64,000 nt of DNA from positions 62,001-126,000 of the forward strand of contig NZ_FOXP01000007.1 of NCBI RefSeq assembly GCF_900115745.1, in the 5' to 3' direction. The stretch is from Sphingomonas rubra (GTDB lineage: Bacteria; Pseudomonadota; Alphaproteobacteria; Sphingomonadales; Sphingomonadaceae). Numbering within the stretch: position 1 is the first letter of the stretch; every line of letters begins with the position of its first letter. Made by a program: the position numbers and the translations under genes. The notes under the pieces are model-generated. The model ran no database searches and was not told the DNA's origin. It was given only the letters and a program-made list of their open reading frames with translations. Positions 1 through 8,414 of this stretch are shown piece after piece.

Positions 1-731
1 CGCATATCGCCGCCAAGCTGCTGTTGCGGCCGGGGATGCGCGTGCTCGACATCGGCTGCGGCTGGGGCGGGATGGCGCTGTACCTGCACGCCAAGACCGG
101 TGCGGAGGTACTGGGCGTGACGCTGTCGGAGGAGCAGCTGAAGGTCGCGCGCGCGCGGGCGGCGGCGGCGGGAGTGGCCGACAAGGTGCGGTTCGAGCTG
201 ATCGACTATCGCGCGGTGACGGGCAGTTTCGACCGCATCGTGTCGGTGGGCATGTTCGAGCATGTCGGGCCGGCGCATTACCAGGCGTTTTTCCGGCAAT
301 GCCACCGGCTGCTGTCGGATGATGGCGTCATGCTGCTCCACACGATCGGGCGGATGGGCAAGCCGGGGACGACCGACACGTTCACGACGAAGTACATTTT
401 CCCCGGCGGCTACAACCCGGCGCTGTCGGAGATCGTGCGGGGGTATGAGGGGACGAAGTTCTTCCCCACCGACATCGAGGTGCTGCGGCTGCACTACGCG
501 CTGACCATCGATCACTGGTACGACCGGACGGTGGCGGCGAGGGAGCGGATCGTCGCGCTGTACGACGAGCGGTTCTACCAGATGTGGACCTTCTACCTGG
601 CGGGCGCGGCGGCGGCGTTCCGGACGGGGGGCATGTGCAATTACCAGGTGCAGCTGTCGAAACAGCGGCTGACGGTGCCGCTGACGCGCGATTACATCGG
701 CGAGGCGGAGCGGCGGCTCCGGAGGGGGTAA
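1..731 (+). CDS. Cyclopropane-fatty-acyl-phospholipid synthase family protein, C-terminal part (5' end outside window)
   Basis: The reading frame is open from base 3 to the TAA at 729-731, so the gene starts upstream of the window. It encodes the SAM-dependent methyltransferase part of a CFA synthase-like enzyme, which methylenates double bonds of membrane phospholipid acyl chains at the cytoplasmic membrane face. Near the start is the SAM-binding motif LDIGCGWGG. Further on are the family-typical stretches FEHVGPAHY, YIFPGGYNP and HYALTIDHWYDR. The C-terminal residues follow the usual end of the family (NYQVQLSKQ). An alternative is a mycolic-acid-type or generic class I methyltransferase, but the combination of motifs favours CFA synthase. 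A palindromic repeat follows the stop codon. Confidence 0.88.
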   Translation, partial: HIAAKLLLRPGMRVLDIGCGWGGMALYLHAKTGAEVLGVTLSEEQLKVARARAAAAGVADKVRFELIDYRAVTGSFDRIVSVGMFEHVGPAHYQAFFRQCHRLLSDDGVMLLHTIGRMGKPGTTDTFTTKYIFPGGYNPALSEIVRGYEGTKFFPTDIEVLRLHYALTIDHWYDRTVAARERIVALYDERFYQMWTFYLAGAAAAFRTGGMCNYQVQLSKQRLTVPLTRDYIGEAERRLRRG

Positions 732-746
732 TCCTGCGTACCCGTA

Positions 747-830
747 CCCCGGCGGAGGCCGGGGCCCAGGTGGGAAGGTCGCCGTGATTGCTCGAAACGT
801 CACCCAACTGGGCCCCGGCCTTCGCCGGGG
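747..830. repeat. Family-A palindromic repeat
   Basis: Two 23-base arms (747-769 and 808-830) are inverted copies with one mismatch. The arm consensus is CCCCGGCGAAGGCCGGGG followed by CCCAG. It lies between the CFA synthase stop and the convergent EF-hand gene, where it could fold as a long hairpin. Related copies are at 38371-38468, 46018-46080 and 47741-47828, and around both MITE-like elements. Confidence 0.9.
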
Positions 831-840
831 TGCAGGTAGC

Positions 841-1284
841 TTACCGCCCCGGCGTGGCCTTGCCCTTTGCTTCCGCCGCGATGGCGGCCCGCGCGGCGGC
901 GCGCTCGGCGAGGCTGACGGTGCCGTCGCCGTTGGTGTCGTAGCGGCTGGCGACGGCGCGCAGCAGCGCCTGCATCTCGACGGGCGTGATCTTGCCGTTC
1001 CTGTTCGCGTCGGCGAGCGTGAAATAGCGGTCGGTGAGCTTGTCCGCCTGCGCGGGCGTCAGCCGCTTCGAACCGGCGGCCATGCGCTTGACGCGCGCGT
1101 CTACCTCCTGCCGGTCGAGCACGCCGTCCTTGTTGGTGTCGGACGCCTTGAACTCGGCCATCAGTCGCGGGTCGACCGCGGCGGCCTTCGCCTTGGTCGC
1201 GGGGCCGGGCGGTTGGGCGAACACTTCCGCGCCGATGCAGGCGAGCAGGATGGCGGGGCCGAGGATGTAGGTCACGAAACGCAT
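841..1284 (-). CDS. Secreted or periplasmic EF-hand calcium-binding protein
   Basis: A 147-residue protein with a hydrophobic signal-like N-terminus (residues 4-22, ending in a plausible cleavage site near FAQ) and three EF-hand loops: D49-E60 ([12 protein letters not shown]), D92-E103 ([12 protein letters not shown]) and D116-E127 ([12 protein letters not shown]). All three keep the acidic and Gly positions needed for Ca2+ coordination. The start was taken at the methionine before [10 protein letters not shown] because that places the signal peptide at the N-terminus; an upstream in-frame start would add six residues. EF-hand proteins of this size are common in sphingomonads, and their role is mostly unknown. 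It converges on the CFA synthase gene, with a family-A repeat between them. Confidence 0.85.
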   Translation of the reverse strand: MRFVTYILGPAILLACIGAEVFAQPPGPATKAKAAAVDPRLMAEFKASDTNKDGVLDRQEVDARVKRMAAGSKRLTPAQADKLTDRYFTLADANRNGKITPVEMQALLRAVASRYDTNGDGTVSLAERAAARAAIAAEAKGKATPGR

Positions 1285-1388
1285 GGTGCCTGTCCGTATC
1301 ACGCGGGGATTGCCGAATGCTGAACGGTTGCGCGCGGCGCGTGCCGGACGGTTGCGCGTCCCGCGCGGGGCGCATAGGGGCGCGGACC

Positions 1389-2606
1389 ATGAGCGATCCC
1401 ATCAAGAAAGTCGTGCTCGCCTATTCGGGCGGCCTGGACACCAGCGTCATCCTGAAGTGGCTGCAGACCGAATATGGCTGCGAGGTGGTGACCTTCACCG
1501 CCGACCTGGGCCAGGGCGAGGAGCTGGAGCCGGCGCGTGAGAAGGCGCTGCTGCTCGGCATCAAGCCGGAGAACATCTTCATCGACGACCTGCGCGAGGA
1601 GTTCGTGCGGGACTACGTGTTCCCGATGATGCGCGCGAACGCGCTGTACGAGGGGCTGTACCTGCTCGGCACGTCGATCGCGCGGCCGCTGATCGCCAAG
1701 CGGCAGATCGAGATCGCGGCCCTCGTGGGTGCGGATGCGGTCAGCCACGGCGCGACCGGCAAGGGCAACGACCAGGTGCGGTTCGAGCTGGGCTATTACG
1801 CGCTCAACCCCGACATCCGCGTGATCGCGCCGTGGCGCGAATGGGACCTGACCAGCCGCACCAAGCTGATCGAGTTCGCCGAGGCGCACCAGATCCCGAT
1901 CAGCAAGGACAAGCGCGGCGAGGCGCCGTTCTCGACCGACGCGAATCTGCTCCACACCTCGTCCGAGGGGCAGGTGCTGGAGGACCCGTGGGAGGAGGTG
2001 CCCGATTACGTCTACTCGCGCACCGTCAATCCGGAGGACGCGCCCGACCAGCCGGAGACGATCACGATCGATTTCGAGCGCGGCGACGGCGTCGCGGTGA
2101 ACGGCGAGGCGCTGTCGCCGGCGGCGTTGCTGGCGAAGCTCAACGATCTCGGGCGCGCGCACGGGATCGGCCGGCTCGACCTGGTCGAGAACCGCTTCGT
2201 CGGCATGAAGAGCCGCGGCATGTACGAAACGCCGGGCGGCACCATCTACGCGGTCGCGCACCGGGCGATCGAGCAGCTGACGCTCGATCGCGGCGCGGCG
2301 CATCTGAAGGACGAGCTGGCGGTGCGCTATGCCGAGCTGGTCTATAACGGCTTCTGGTTCTCGCCGGAGCGGGAGATGCTGCAGGCGGCGGTCGACCATA
2401 GCCAGGCAAAGGTCGGCGGCACCGTGCGGCTGAAGCTCTACAAGGGGCAGGCGATCGTCACGGGCAGGAAGTCGCCGCATTCGCTGTATTCAGAGAAGGT
2501 GGTCACCTTCGAGGACGACCAGGGTGCCTATGACCAGCGCGACGCGGCGGGGTTCATCAAGCTCAACGCGCTGCGCCTGCGGCTGCTCGGCCGGCGGGAT
2601 CGGTAA
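1389..2606 (+). CDS. argG: Argininosuccinate synthase
   Basis: A 405-residue enzyme that ligates citrulline and aspartate using ATP, the penultimate step of arginine synthesis in the cytoplasm. The PP-loop ATP pyrophosphatase motif AYSGGLDTS is at residues 11-19. Family signatures follow: [13 protein letters not shown], the APWREW region, [14 protein letters not shown] and [12 protein letters not shown]. Length matches the family. The ATG at 1389 is chosen because the usual N-terminus ([14 protein letters not shown]) begins there; the longer upstream open frame has no recognisable sequence. It is apparently monocistronic, since the gene before it is on the other strand and a palindromic repeat follows directly. 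Confidence in the assignment is very high. Confidence 0.98.
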   Translation: MSDPIKKVVLAYSGGLDTSVILKWLQTEYGCEVVTFTADLGQGEELEPAREKALLLGIKPENIFIDDLREEFVRDYVFPMMRANALYEGLYLLGTSIARPLIAKRQIEIAALVGADAVSHGATGKGNDQVRFELGYYALNPDIRVIAPWREWDLTSRTKLIEFAEAHQIPISKDKRGEAPFSTDANLLHTSSEGQVLEDPWEEVPDYVYSRTVNPEDAPDQPETITIDFERGDGVAVNGEALSPAALLAKLNDLGRAHGIGRLDLVENRFVGMKSRGMYETPGGTIYAVAHRAIEQLTLDRGAAHLKDELAVRYAELVYNGFWFSPEREMLQAAVDHSQAKVGGTVRLKLYKGQAIVTGRKSPHSLYSEKVVTFEDDQGAYDQRDAAGFIKLNALRLRLLGRRDR

Positions 2607-2612
2607 GCCCAG

Positions 2613-2744
2613 AATCCTCCCCTGGAAGGGGAGGTGGCAGCCGAAGGCTGACGGAGGGGTGTCGCCGCGGGTGATGAAGCGTGACGTTGCGAGCGGCGAT
2701 ACCCCTCCGGCGCTGCGCGCCACCTCCCCTTGCAGGGGAGGATT
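2613..2744. repeat. Family-C palindromic repeat
   Basis: Long imperfect inverted repeat just after argG. The outer arms 2613-2637 and 2720-2744 (AATCCTCCCCTGGAAGGGG plus AGGTGG) are complementary at 24 of 25 positions, and inner arms include GGAGGGGT and ACCCCTCC. It differs in sequence from families A and B. It could fold into a long hairpin at the 3' end of the argG transcript. Confidence 0.88.
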
Positions 2745-2786
2745 GTAACCTTGTCGCCCCTCTTTCCCCCGCCTAAGACCCTGTCC

Positions 2787-4388
2787 ATGGGGGAAAAGCT
2801 GCACTGGTGGCAGACGCGGATGTTCGTGGCGGCGATGGCGTTCGCCGCGGCGGTGCCGCTGCTGTGGCCGGACATCCCGCCGCTGGTCGACCTGCCCGGC
2901 CATATGGGCCGGTACCGCGTCCAGCTTGCGATCGGCGACAATCCCTGGCTGAATCAATGGTATGACTTCCGCTGGTCGCTGATCGGCAATCTCGGCATCG
3001 ATCTGCTCATCATCCCGCTGGCGCCGCTCGTCGGGCTGGAATGGGCGGTCAAGCTGATCGTCATCGCCATCCCCGTGCTGACCGTCACCGGGCTGTTGTG
3101 GATCGCGCGCGAGGTGCACGGGCGCATTCCGGCGACGGCGCTGTTCGCGCTGCCGCTCGCCTATAGCTACCCGTTCCAGTTCGGCTTCGTGAACTTCGCC
3201 CTGTCGCTGGCGCTGGCGCTCAACCTGTTCGCCTGGTGGCTGCGACTGGCGCGGCAGGGACGGCTGCGGTTCCGGGCGATCGTGTTCGTGCCGCTGTCCT
3301 GCGCGCTGTGGGTGTGCCACACCTTCGGCTGGGGCGTGCTGGGCGTGCTCGCCTTCTCCGCGGAGATGATCCGGCAGCACGACCGGCGGAAAGGCGAGCG
3401 CGCCGACGGCGGCGGGCGCCACTGGCTGGCGGCGTGGGTGCGCGCCGGGCTCGGCTGCCTGCCGCTGGCGCTGCCGATGATCCTGATGGTGGCGTGGCGA
3501 TCGGGCGATCACGTGACGGGGCAGACCGCCGACTGGTTCAACTGGCGCGCCAAGATCAACTGGGTGCTGATGGTGCTGCGCGACCGGTGGATGGCGTGGG
3601 ACATCGCCGGCGTGACGCTGCTGTTCGTGATCCTGCTGAAGGGCGTGCGCGACGACCGGATCGAATATTCGCGCAACCTGGGCCTGTCGGCGCTGTTCCT
3701 GGCGGCGGTGTACCTGGTGCTGCCGCGGATCGTGTTCGGCTCGGCCTACGCGGACATGCGGCTGGCGCCCTACGTGCTCGCCATCGCGCTGATCGCGCTA
3801 CGCCCGCGGCGCGGGCTGTCGCTGCGCGGCAGCGCGACGATGGCGGCGCTGGGGCTGGCGTTCTTCGGCGCGCGGCTGGCGGGGACGACCGCGAGCTACT
3901 GGCTGTACGACCGCAGCTACGACGAGGCGCTGACCGCGCTGTCGGTGATCCCGGAGCGCGCGCGCGTGGTGTCGTTCGTCGGGCGGCGCTGCCGCGACGA
4001 CTGGGCCTATTCCCGGCTGGAGCACGTGCCGGCGCTGCTGCTGGAGCGGCGGCTGGCCTATACCAACGACCAATGGTCGATGCCGGGCGCGCAGCAGCTG
4101 ACCGCGCGCTACCGGGCGGCGCGCGGCTTCGCCCACGATCCGTCGCAGGTGGTGACCGACCGGCGCTGTCGCGGCGAGTGGTGGCGGCCGGTGAACATGG
4201 CACTGGCGCAGTTCCCGCGCACCGCCTTCGATTACGTGTGGCTGATCCGCCCCCCCGCCTACGACCCCGCGCTGACCCGCGGACTGACGCCGATCTGGCG
4301 CCGGGGGACCAGCGTGCTGTTCCGCGTCGACGACACGCCCGCGGGGCGGACTCAGCCCCTCCTGAACGGCGTCAGCTCGCCCAGATAG
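2787..4388 (+). CDS. Polytopic membrane protein, possibly GT-C glycosyltransferase-like
   Basis: A 533-residue protein with many predicted transmembrane segments, starting at about residues 10-27 and continuing through several very hydrophobic stretches (for example LLIIPLAPLVGLEWAVKLI and the LALALNLFAWW region). An acidic loop containing VDLPGHMGRY follows the first segment, which recalls the catalytic first loop of GT-C enzymes. That comparison is an inference. The C-terminal 130 residues look soluble and extracytoplasmic. The start at 2787 (MGEKLHWW) was chosen over an upstream frame that runs into the repeat. Its 3' end overlaps the convergent FemAB-like gene by 37 bases. I do not recognise a named family. 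Confidence 0.82.
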   Translation: MGEKLHWWQTRMFVAAMAFAAAVPLLWPDIPPLVDLPGHMGRYRVQLAIGDNPWLNQWYDFRWSLIGNLGIDLLIIPLAPLVGLEWAVKLIVIAIPVLTVTGLLWIAREVHGRIPATALFALPLAYSYPFQFGFVNFALSLALALNLFAWWLRLARQGRLRFRAIVFVPLSCALWVCHTFGWGVLGVLAFSAEMIRQHDRRKGERADGGGRHWLAAWVRAGLGCLPLALPMILMVAWRSGDHVTGQTADWFNWRAKINWVLMVLRDRWMAWDIAGVTLLFVILLKGVRDDRIEYSRNLGLSALFLAAVYLVLPRIVFGSAYADMRLAPYVLAIALIALRPRRGLSLRGSATMAALGLAFFGARLAGTTASYWLYDRSYDEALTALSVIPERARVVSFVGRRCRDDWAYSRLEHVPALLLERRLAYTNDQWSMPGAQQLTARYRAARGFAHDPSQVVTDRRCRGEWWRPVNMALAQFPRTAFDYVWLIRPPAYDPALTRGLTPIWRRGTSVLFRVDDTPAGRTQPLLNGVSSPR

Positions 4389-5482
4389 GCGGCGTCGGCG
4401 GCGATGCCCTCGCGCTCCGCGGCCAGGAAATCGGCGGCCGCGTGGCGGAAACCGGGATCGGGGATGTAGTGCGCCGACCAGGTGGGCACGGGCACGTAGC
4501 CGCGCGCCAGCTTGTGCTCGCCCTGTGCGCCCGCCTCGACGCGGGGCAGGCCCCGCGCGATCGCCGCGTCGATCGCCTGGTAGTAGCAGAGCTCGAAATG
4601 GAGGAACGGCACCTCCTCCGTACAGCCCCAGTAGCGGCCGTAGAGCGCGTCGTCGCCGATCAGGTTGAGCGCCCCCGCCACGGCCACGCCGTCGCGTTCC
4701 GCCAGGATCAGGAGCACGCGATCGCCGAGCGCCTGGCCGAGCAGCGGGAAGAAGCCGCGGGTGAGATAAGGGCGGCCCCATTTGCGGCTGCCGGTGTCCT
4801 GGTAGAAGGTCCAGAACGCGTCCCAGTGCCGCGGCTCGATCTCGCCGCCCGACAGGTGACGGATCGTCAGCCCCTCCACCGCGGCGGCGCGCTCCTTGCG
4901 GATGTTCTTGCGCTTGCGGCTCGACAGCTGGCCAAGAAAATCGTCGAAGGTGGCGTAGCCCTGGTTGAGCCAGTGGAACTGCGTACCCTGCCGGATCAGC
5001 CAGCCGGCCGCCTCGAACAGCGGCAGCTGATCGTCGCGCACGAAGGTGGCGTGGCCGGAGGACAGGCCGTTGCCGTCGACCACCGCCTCCAGCGCGCCGA
5101 TCAGCGCGGGCGCCAGCGCCGCGTCGCGGAGCAGCAGGCGCGGGCCGGGCACGGGGGAGAAGGGCGCCGCGACCTGGAGCTTGGGATAATAGGCGCCGCC
5201 CGCCCGCTGCCACGCGTCGGCCCAGCCGTGATCGAACACGTACTCGCCCTGGCTGTGCGCCTTGGCATAGGCGGGGGCGACGGCGGCGGGGCGGCCGTCG
5301 GCATCGTCGATCACGATCGGCAGCGGCTGCCAGCCGGAATGACCGCCGACGCTGCCCGATTCCTCCAGCGCGGCGAGGAAGGCGTGGCCGACGAAGGGAT
5401 TGGCCGAGCCGGCGCACGCGTCCCAGTCGGCAGCGGCGATCTGGCGGACGCCGTCGACTAGGCGGGCGGTGATGCTGGTCAT
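4352..5482 (-). CDS. FemAB/GNAT-like acyltransferase of the COG3146 (DUF482) type
   Basis: A 376-residue protein resembling the proteobacterial family often labelled 'peptidoglycan biosynthesis protein' or GNAT family N-acetyltransferase. Recognisable stretches are NPFVGHAFLAALEESGSV near residue 30, VFDHGWADAWQRAGGAYYPKLQ, the SSRKRKNIRKERAA basic patch, GRPYLTRGFFPLL, and the C-terminal ARGYVPVPTWSAHYI. No substrate can be read from the sequence. The start at 5482 (MTSITARL) is preferred to one 12 codons upstream. The gene overlaps the 3' end of the membrane-protein gene, an unusual arrangement in which the two transcripts must be antisense at their ends. Confidence 0.85.
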   Translation of the reverse strand: MTSITARLVDGVRQIAAADWDACAGSANPFVGHAFLAALEESGSVGGHSGWQPLPIVIDDADGRPAAVAPAYAKAHSQGEYVFDHGWADAWQRAGGAYYPKLQVAAPFSPVPGPRLLLRDAALAPALIGALEAVVDGNGLSSGHATFVRDDQLPLFEAAGWLIRQGTQFHWLNQGYATFDDFLGQLSSRKRKNIRKERAAAVEGLTIRHLSGGEIEPRHWDAFWTFYQDTGSRKWGRPYLTRGFFPLLGQALGDRVLLILAERDGVAVAGALNLIGDDALYGRYWGCTEEVPFLHFELCYYQAIDAAIARGLPRVEAGAQGEHKLARGYVPVPTWSAHYIPDPGFRHAAADFLAAEREGIAADAAYLGELTPFRRG

Positions 5483-5525
5483 GTCGGGCCGATGTAGGGC
5501 GTGGGACGCCTCATCCAAGCCACTC

Positions 5526-5610
5526 CGTCACGCCGGGCTCGTCCCGGCGTCCAGGGCCAAGCAGCGCTGCCGCTCGTAACCCTGGATGCCGGGACGAGCC
5601 CGGCATGACG
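5526..5610. repeat. Family-B palindromic repeat
   Basis: Arms 5526-5556 and 5580-5610 are inverted copies built on GCCGGGCTCGTCCCGGC and CCGGGACGAGCCCGGC, separated by about 23 bases. It lies between the start of the FemAB-like gene and the stop of ridA. Related copies are at 10808, 16617, 31763, 33490 and 58106. Confidence 0.9.
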
Positions 5611-5623
5611 GCATGGGGCGGCC

Positions 5624-6100
5624 TCAGCCCGGCAACGGCTCGCCGAGTTCCACCACCGCGTCGACCTCGACCGCGGCGCCGAGCGGCAGGACGGGGACGC
5701 CCACGGCGGAGCGGGCGTGGCGACCGGCATCGCCGAACAGCGCCACCATCAGTTCCGACGCGCCGTTGGCGACCTTGGGCTGGTCGGTGAAGTCGGCTGC
5801 CGAGTTGACGAACACGCCGAGCTTCACGATCCGGCGCACGCGGGCGAGATCGCCGAGATGCTTCTTCAACTGCGCGACGATCATCAGGCCGCACAGCCGC
5901 GCCGCCTCCTGGCCGTCCTCCAGCGACACGCCGTCGCCCAGGCGGCCGGTGACGAGCTGGCCGTCCTTGAACGGCAGCTGGCCCGACAGGTGGACGAGGC
6001 CGTTCGCCTCGACCAGGGGCACGTAGGCGGCGACGGGGGCGGCGGCCTCCGGCAGGGTGAGGCCGAGCTCTTCGAGCTTGCGATCGATATGCGTGGTCAT
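5624..6100 (-). CDS. RidA family (YjgF/YER057c/UK114) protein
   Basis: A 158-residue protein of the RidA superfamily, whose classical members hydrolyse reactive enamine/imine intermediates from PLP enzymes. Family features are the HLSGQLPFKDG segment, EDGQEAARLC, the VRRIVKLGVFVNSAADFTDQPKVANGAS stretch, and the C-terminal RSAVGVPVLPLGAAVEVDAVVE. At about 158 residues it is longer than archetypal RidA (about 130) and fits the subgroup with an N-terminal extension (MTTHIDRKLEELGLTLPE). The Arg that binds the substrate carboxylate in archetypal RidA lies in the RSAVGV segment, so deaminase activity is plausible but not certain for this subgroup. A HAD hydrolase gene lies 32 bases upstream on the same strand. 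Confidence 0.9.
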   Translation of the reverse strand: MTTHIDRKLEELGLTLPEAAAPVAAYVPLVEANGLVHLSGQLPFKDGQLVTGRLGDGVSLEDGQEAARLCGLMIVAQLKKHLGDLARVRRIVKLGVFVNSAADFTDQPKVANGASELMVALFGDAGRHARSAVGVPVLPLGAAVEVDAVVELGEPLPG

Positions 6101-6132
6101 GGCGGCGGGGTTGCCCGCGCGGGCGGCGAGGG

Positions 6133-6759
6133 TCAAGCCTCGGCGGCTGTACCCGCGGCGAAGCGGGCTGCGATCCAGCCTTCCGCCTCGCGCCAGTCGT
6201 CGATCCGCGCGTGGGCGGCGGGGGCGGCCGGCATGGCGGCGGCGAGCGTCTCGTCCGACACCATGTGGAGGCGGTGGACGCCCGGTGCGTGGCGCGCCAC
6301 CGAGTCGTGGTGGACGGCGAGGTCGTCGACGAACACCGTCACCGGATCGCCGTGCTCCGCCACCAAGGCGGCGACCGGGCCGCCCTTGCCGCCCTGGTTG
6401 GTGACCACGCGGTGATGGATGCCGAACGCCGCGAGCTGATCGACCCGCGCCTGGTTGCAGCCATCGGTCAGGTTGGTGAGGACGACGATGTCGGCTTGGC
6501 CGGCAAGGGAGGCGAGCGCCTCCGCGGCGTGGGGAACCAGCGTCTGCCGCGCCATCTCGGCCGGAAAGAAGCCGCCGAGCAGCTCCCACATCCGCTCGCG
6601 CTCCAGCGCCACGCCGTCACGGCGGCGGATGCTGGTGGCGAAGTCGCCCGCGCCGATCTCGAAATCGATCTGGTGCGCCTCGTCCAGCCAGGTGCGGAAA
6701 TGACGCACCATGTGGAGCAGCACCTCGTCGCAGTCGGTGATGAGGAGCGGCCTCACCAT
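6133..6759 (-). CDS. HAD-superfamily hydrolase
   Basis: A 208-residue protein with the HAD nucleophile motif near the N-terminus (LLITDCDEVL; D9 nucleophile, D11 general acid/base). A motif II-like Thr/Asn (VVLTNLTDG), a Lys in GGKGG and the acidic motif VFVDDLAVHHDS follow. The core is intact, so phosphatase-type activity is likely, but the substrate is unknown. The first 7 coding bases overlap the end of the upstream DUF3572 gene, suggesting translational coupling, and ridA lies downstream on the same strand. The three genes probably form one operon. Confidence 0.88.
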   Translation of the reverse strand: MVRPLLITDCDEVLLHMVRHFRTWLDEAHQIDFEIGAGDFATSIRRRDGVALERERMWELLGGFFPAEMARQTLVPHAAEALASLAGQADIVVLTNLTDGCNQARVDQLAAFGIHHRVVTNQGGKGGPVAALVAEHGDPVTVFVDDLAVHHDSVARHAPGVHRLHMVSDETLAAAMPAAPAAHARIDDWREAEGWIAARFAAGTAAEA

Positions 6760-7022
6760 GGCTCGCCCCCATCCAGCGCGCGGCGCGCGGCGACCAGCGC
6801 CTCCGGCGGAACGCCCAGATCGGCGGCGCAGGCGACGAGGTCGGGCTCGTGATTTTCCAGAAAGCCGAGCGCGGCGCCCAGCACGGCGGGCTCGTCCAGC
6901 CGGGCGCGAAGATCGTCGGGGAACAGGCCGGTAGTGTCGATCAGCCGCTGCGCGCGGTCCTCGTCGGCGAGTGTCCAGGCGAGCGCCTGGAGGGCCAGGG
7001 CGTCGGCATTTGTATCGGGCAA
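6753..7022 (-). CDS. DUF3572 family protein
   Basis: An 89-residue acidic, helical protein matching the alphaproteobacterial DUF3572 pattern: an N-terminal ADALALQALAWTLADEDRAQRL and a C-terminal LGFLENHEPDLVACAADLGVPPEALVAARRALDGG. Function unknown. It is the first gene of the DUF3572-HAD-RidA run and stands divergently from divK, with 42 bases between the start codons. Any promoters for the two genes must overlap. Confidence 0.85.
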   Translation of the reverse strand: MPDTNADALALQALAWTLADEDRAQRLIDTTGLFPDDLRARLDEPAVLGAALGFLENHEPDLVACAADLGVPPEALVAARRALDGGEPW

Positions 7023-7064
7023 GCGCTTGGCCTAATCGTTGGGCAAGGAAGGATACCCCCGGGC

Positions 7065-7427
7065 GTGGCGAAAAAGGTGCTCGTTGTCGAGGACAACGAA
7101 CTCAATCTGAAGCTCTTCTGCGACCTGCTGCGCGCGCACGGCTGGATGGCGGAGCCGGTCCGCGACGGGCGCGAAGCGGTGGCGCGCGCCGCCGACGTGC
7201 TGCCCGACCTGATTGTAATGGACATCCAGATGCCGCACGTGACCGGGTACGAGCTGATCCTGGCGCTGAAGGCGGACGAGGCGTTGCGCCACATCCCGGT
7301 GATGGCGGTGACCGCCTATGCCGGGCGCGAGGACGAGGAACGCATCCGCGCGGCGGGGGCGGACGCCTATGTGTCGAAGCCGATCAGCCTGGCGCGGTTC
7401 ATGGGAGCGGTGAACGATCTGGCGTGA
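7065..7427 (+). CDS. divK: Single-domain response regulator, DivK type
   Basis: A 120-residue receiver domain with no output domain. It has the acidic pair ED at residues 9-10, the phosphoacceptor D53 in DLIVMDIQMP, the conserved Thr in MAVTAYA and Lys in VSKPIS. The sequence and the divergent DUF3572 neighbour match DivK of alphaproteobacteria, which relays phosphate in the DivJ/PleC cell-cycle network. The GTG at 7065 is preceded by AAGGAAGG, which supports this start. The gene is followed by a 250-base hairpin-rich stretch before the convergent rpmG gene. Confidence 0.92.
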   Translation: MAKKVLVVEDNELNLKLFCDLLRAHGWMAEPVRDGREAVARAADVLPDLIVMDIQMPHVTGYELILALKADEALRHIPVMAVTAYAGREDEERIRAAGADAYVSKPISLARFMGAVNDLA

Positions 7428-7444
7428 GGGCGTGAGCGCAGGCG

Positions 7445-7670
7445 GCTTGGCGTAGCAAGCACGCCGGTGCGCGGGCAAAACCGCGCAGCGCCACGCCCGG
7501 ACGGCGGACGGGCCGCAGGCCCGATCCGGTCGACGGCGGCGGCTTTGCCGTCGCGGGCTCGTTGTGGAGCTAGAGAAGAAGGGGCGCCGCGGCGAAGCCG
7601 CGTCGTCGGACGGGGCGGTGCCCCGCCGGCCGAGCTCGCGTCGAGACGCGGATCAGCCTCGCTGATCCGC
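7445..7670. repeat. Tandem array of short GC hairpins between divK and rpmG
   Basis: At least eight inverted repeats follow one another with no recognisable gene: 7445-7460, 7469-7486 (GCGCGG/CCGCGC), 7509-7523 (CGGGCC-GCA-GGCCCG), 7531-7553 (CGACGGC/GCCGTCG), 7588-7602 (CGCGGC-GAA-GCCGCG), 7611-7625 (CGGGGC-GGT-GCCCCG), 7637-7650, and 7648-7670 (a perfect 10-base stem with loop CTC). The last is 11 bases from the rpmG stop and may end its transcript, though no T-run follows. Confidence 0.75.
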
Positions 7671-7680
7671 TACGCGAGCC

Positions 7681-7848
7681 TTACTTGATCTTCGCTTCCT
7701 TGAACTCGACGTGCTTGCGCGCGACGGGATCGTACTTCTTGAAGCTCAGCTTCTCCGTCTTGGTACGCGGGTTCTTTTTGGTGACGTAGAAGAAGCCGGT
7801 GTCCGCGGAGCTGACGAGCTTGATCTTGACGGTGGTCGGCTTGGCCAT
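7681..7848 (-). CDS. rpmG: 50S ribosomal protein L33
   Basis: A 55-residue basic protein starting [14 protein letters not shown], with the L33 pattern [18 protein letters not shown] and the end [18 protein letters not shown]. This matches the alphaproteobacterial form of L33 that lacks the zinc-binding cysteines. ATG is at 7848 and TAA at 7681-7683. It is a component of the large ribosomal subunit near the E site. It stands alone, convergent with divK. Confidence 0.96.
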   Translation of the reverse strand: MAKPTTVKIKLVSSADTGFFYVTKKNPRTKTEKLSFKKYDPVARKHVEFKEAKIK

Positions 7849-8009
7849 GAGCCCTGTTCCTGCAAATGAAAGAGAGCGGCACGCCTCGCAGCGACCGCTC
7901 GATCAGCCGCGGCGCATGGCGGAAGGCGGCGGCCAAGTCAACCGCTTCGGCCGTTTCACCGGGCGTTAACCATGTCGGGCGCAACCTGCACCCGGCAGGG
8001 GAGGACGGC

Positions 8010-8333
8010 ATGGCGGAGGCGGGGATGGACATCGCGGCGATCAAGGCGGACCTGGCGGCGCGGATCGCCGCGCTGGACGTGCGGGCACCCTATGCGCGGG
8101 CATGCGAACTCGCGCCGGACATCGACGCGATCCGCGTCATCGCGCATCGCAGCGGCCTCAACCCGGCGGTGACGGTGGCGCATTTCCTCGACTCGGCGCT
8201 GTCGCGCGGCGAGCACGGCATGCTGATCCACGGCTGGCTGTCGCTGCTCGGCGATGCGGTCGCGTGCGAGCGGCAGGACGTGGCGGCCTGCGACACCTTC
8301 GCCGCCGCCTGCTCGGTCCGCCTCGCCGGTTGA
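8010..8333 (+). CDS. Hypothetical protein, 107 aa
   Basis: A small mostly helical protein beginning MAEAGMDIAAIKADLAAR. The start at 8010 follows a GGGGAGGA ribosome site. Visible features are a middle segment IRVIAHRSGLNPAVTVAHFLDSALSRGEHG and two C-terminal cysteines. No known domain was recognised. It lies between rpmG (divergent) and the Dps-like gene, 81 bases upstream of the latter on the same strand. Codon use resembles its neighbours, so it is likely a real gene. Confidence 0.7.
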   Translation: MAEAGMDIAAIKADLAARIAALDVRAPYARACELAPDIDAIRVIAHRSGLNPAVTVAHFLDSALSRGEHGMLIHGWLSLLGDAVACERQDVAACDTFAAACSVRLAG

Positions 8334-8356
8334 GACCGTGGTTTGCGGCGAGGGTG

Positions 8357-8381
8357 GGAGCGAATTACCCGCCGGTCCGTT
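8357..8381 (+). promoter_or_regulatory. Candidate EcfG-type general-stress promoter
   Basis: GGAGC at 8357-8361, a 16-base spacer and CGTT at 8378-8381. This is one mismatch from the alphaproteobacterial EcfG/SigT consensus GGAAC-N16/17-CGTT. It sits 33 bases before the start of the Dps-like gene, a typical general-stress target. Short motifs like this also arise by chance. Confidence 0.35.
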
Positions 8382-8414
8382 ACGCAGGCGATCCACCCGC
8401 AACCGGAGCCGCTC

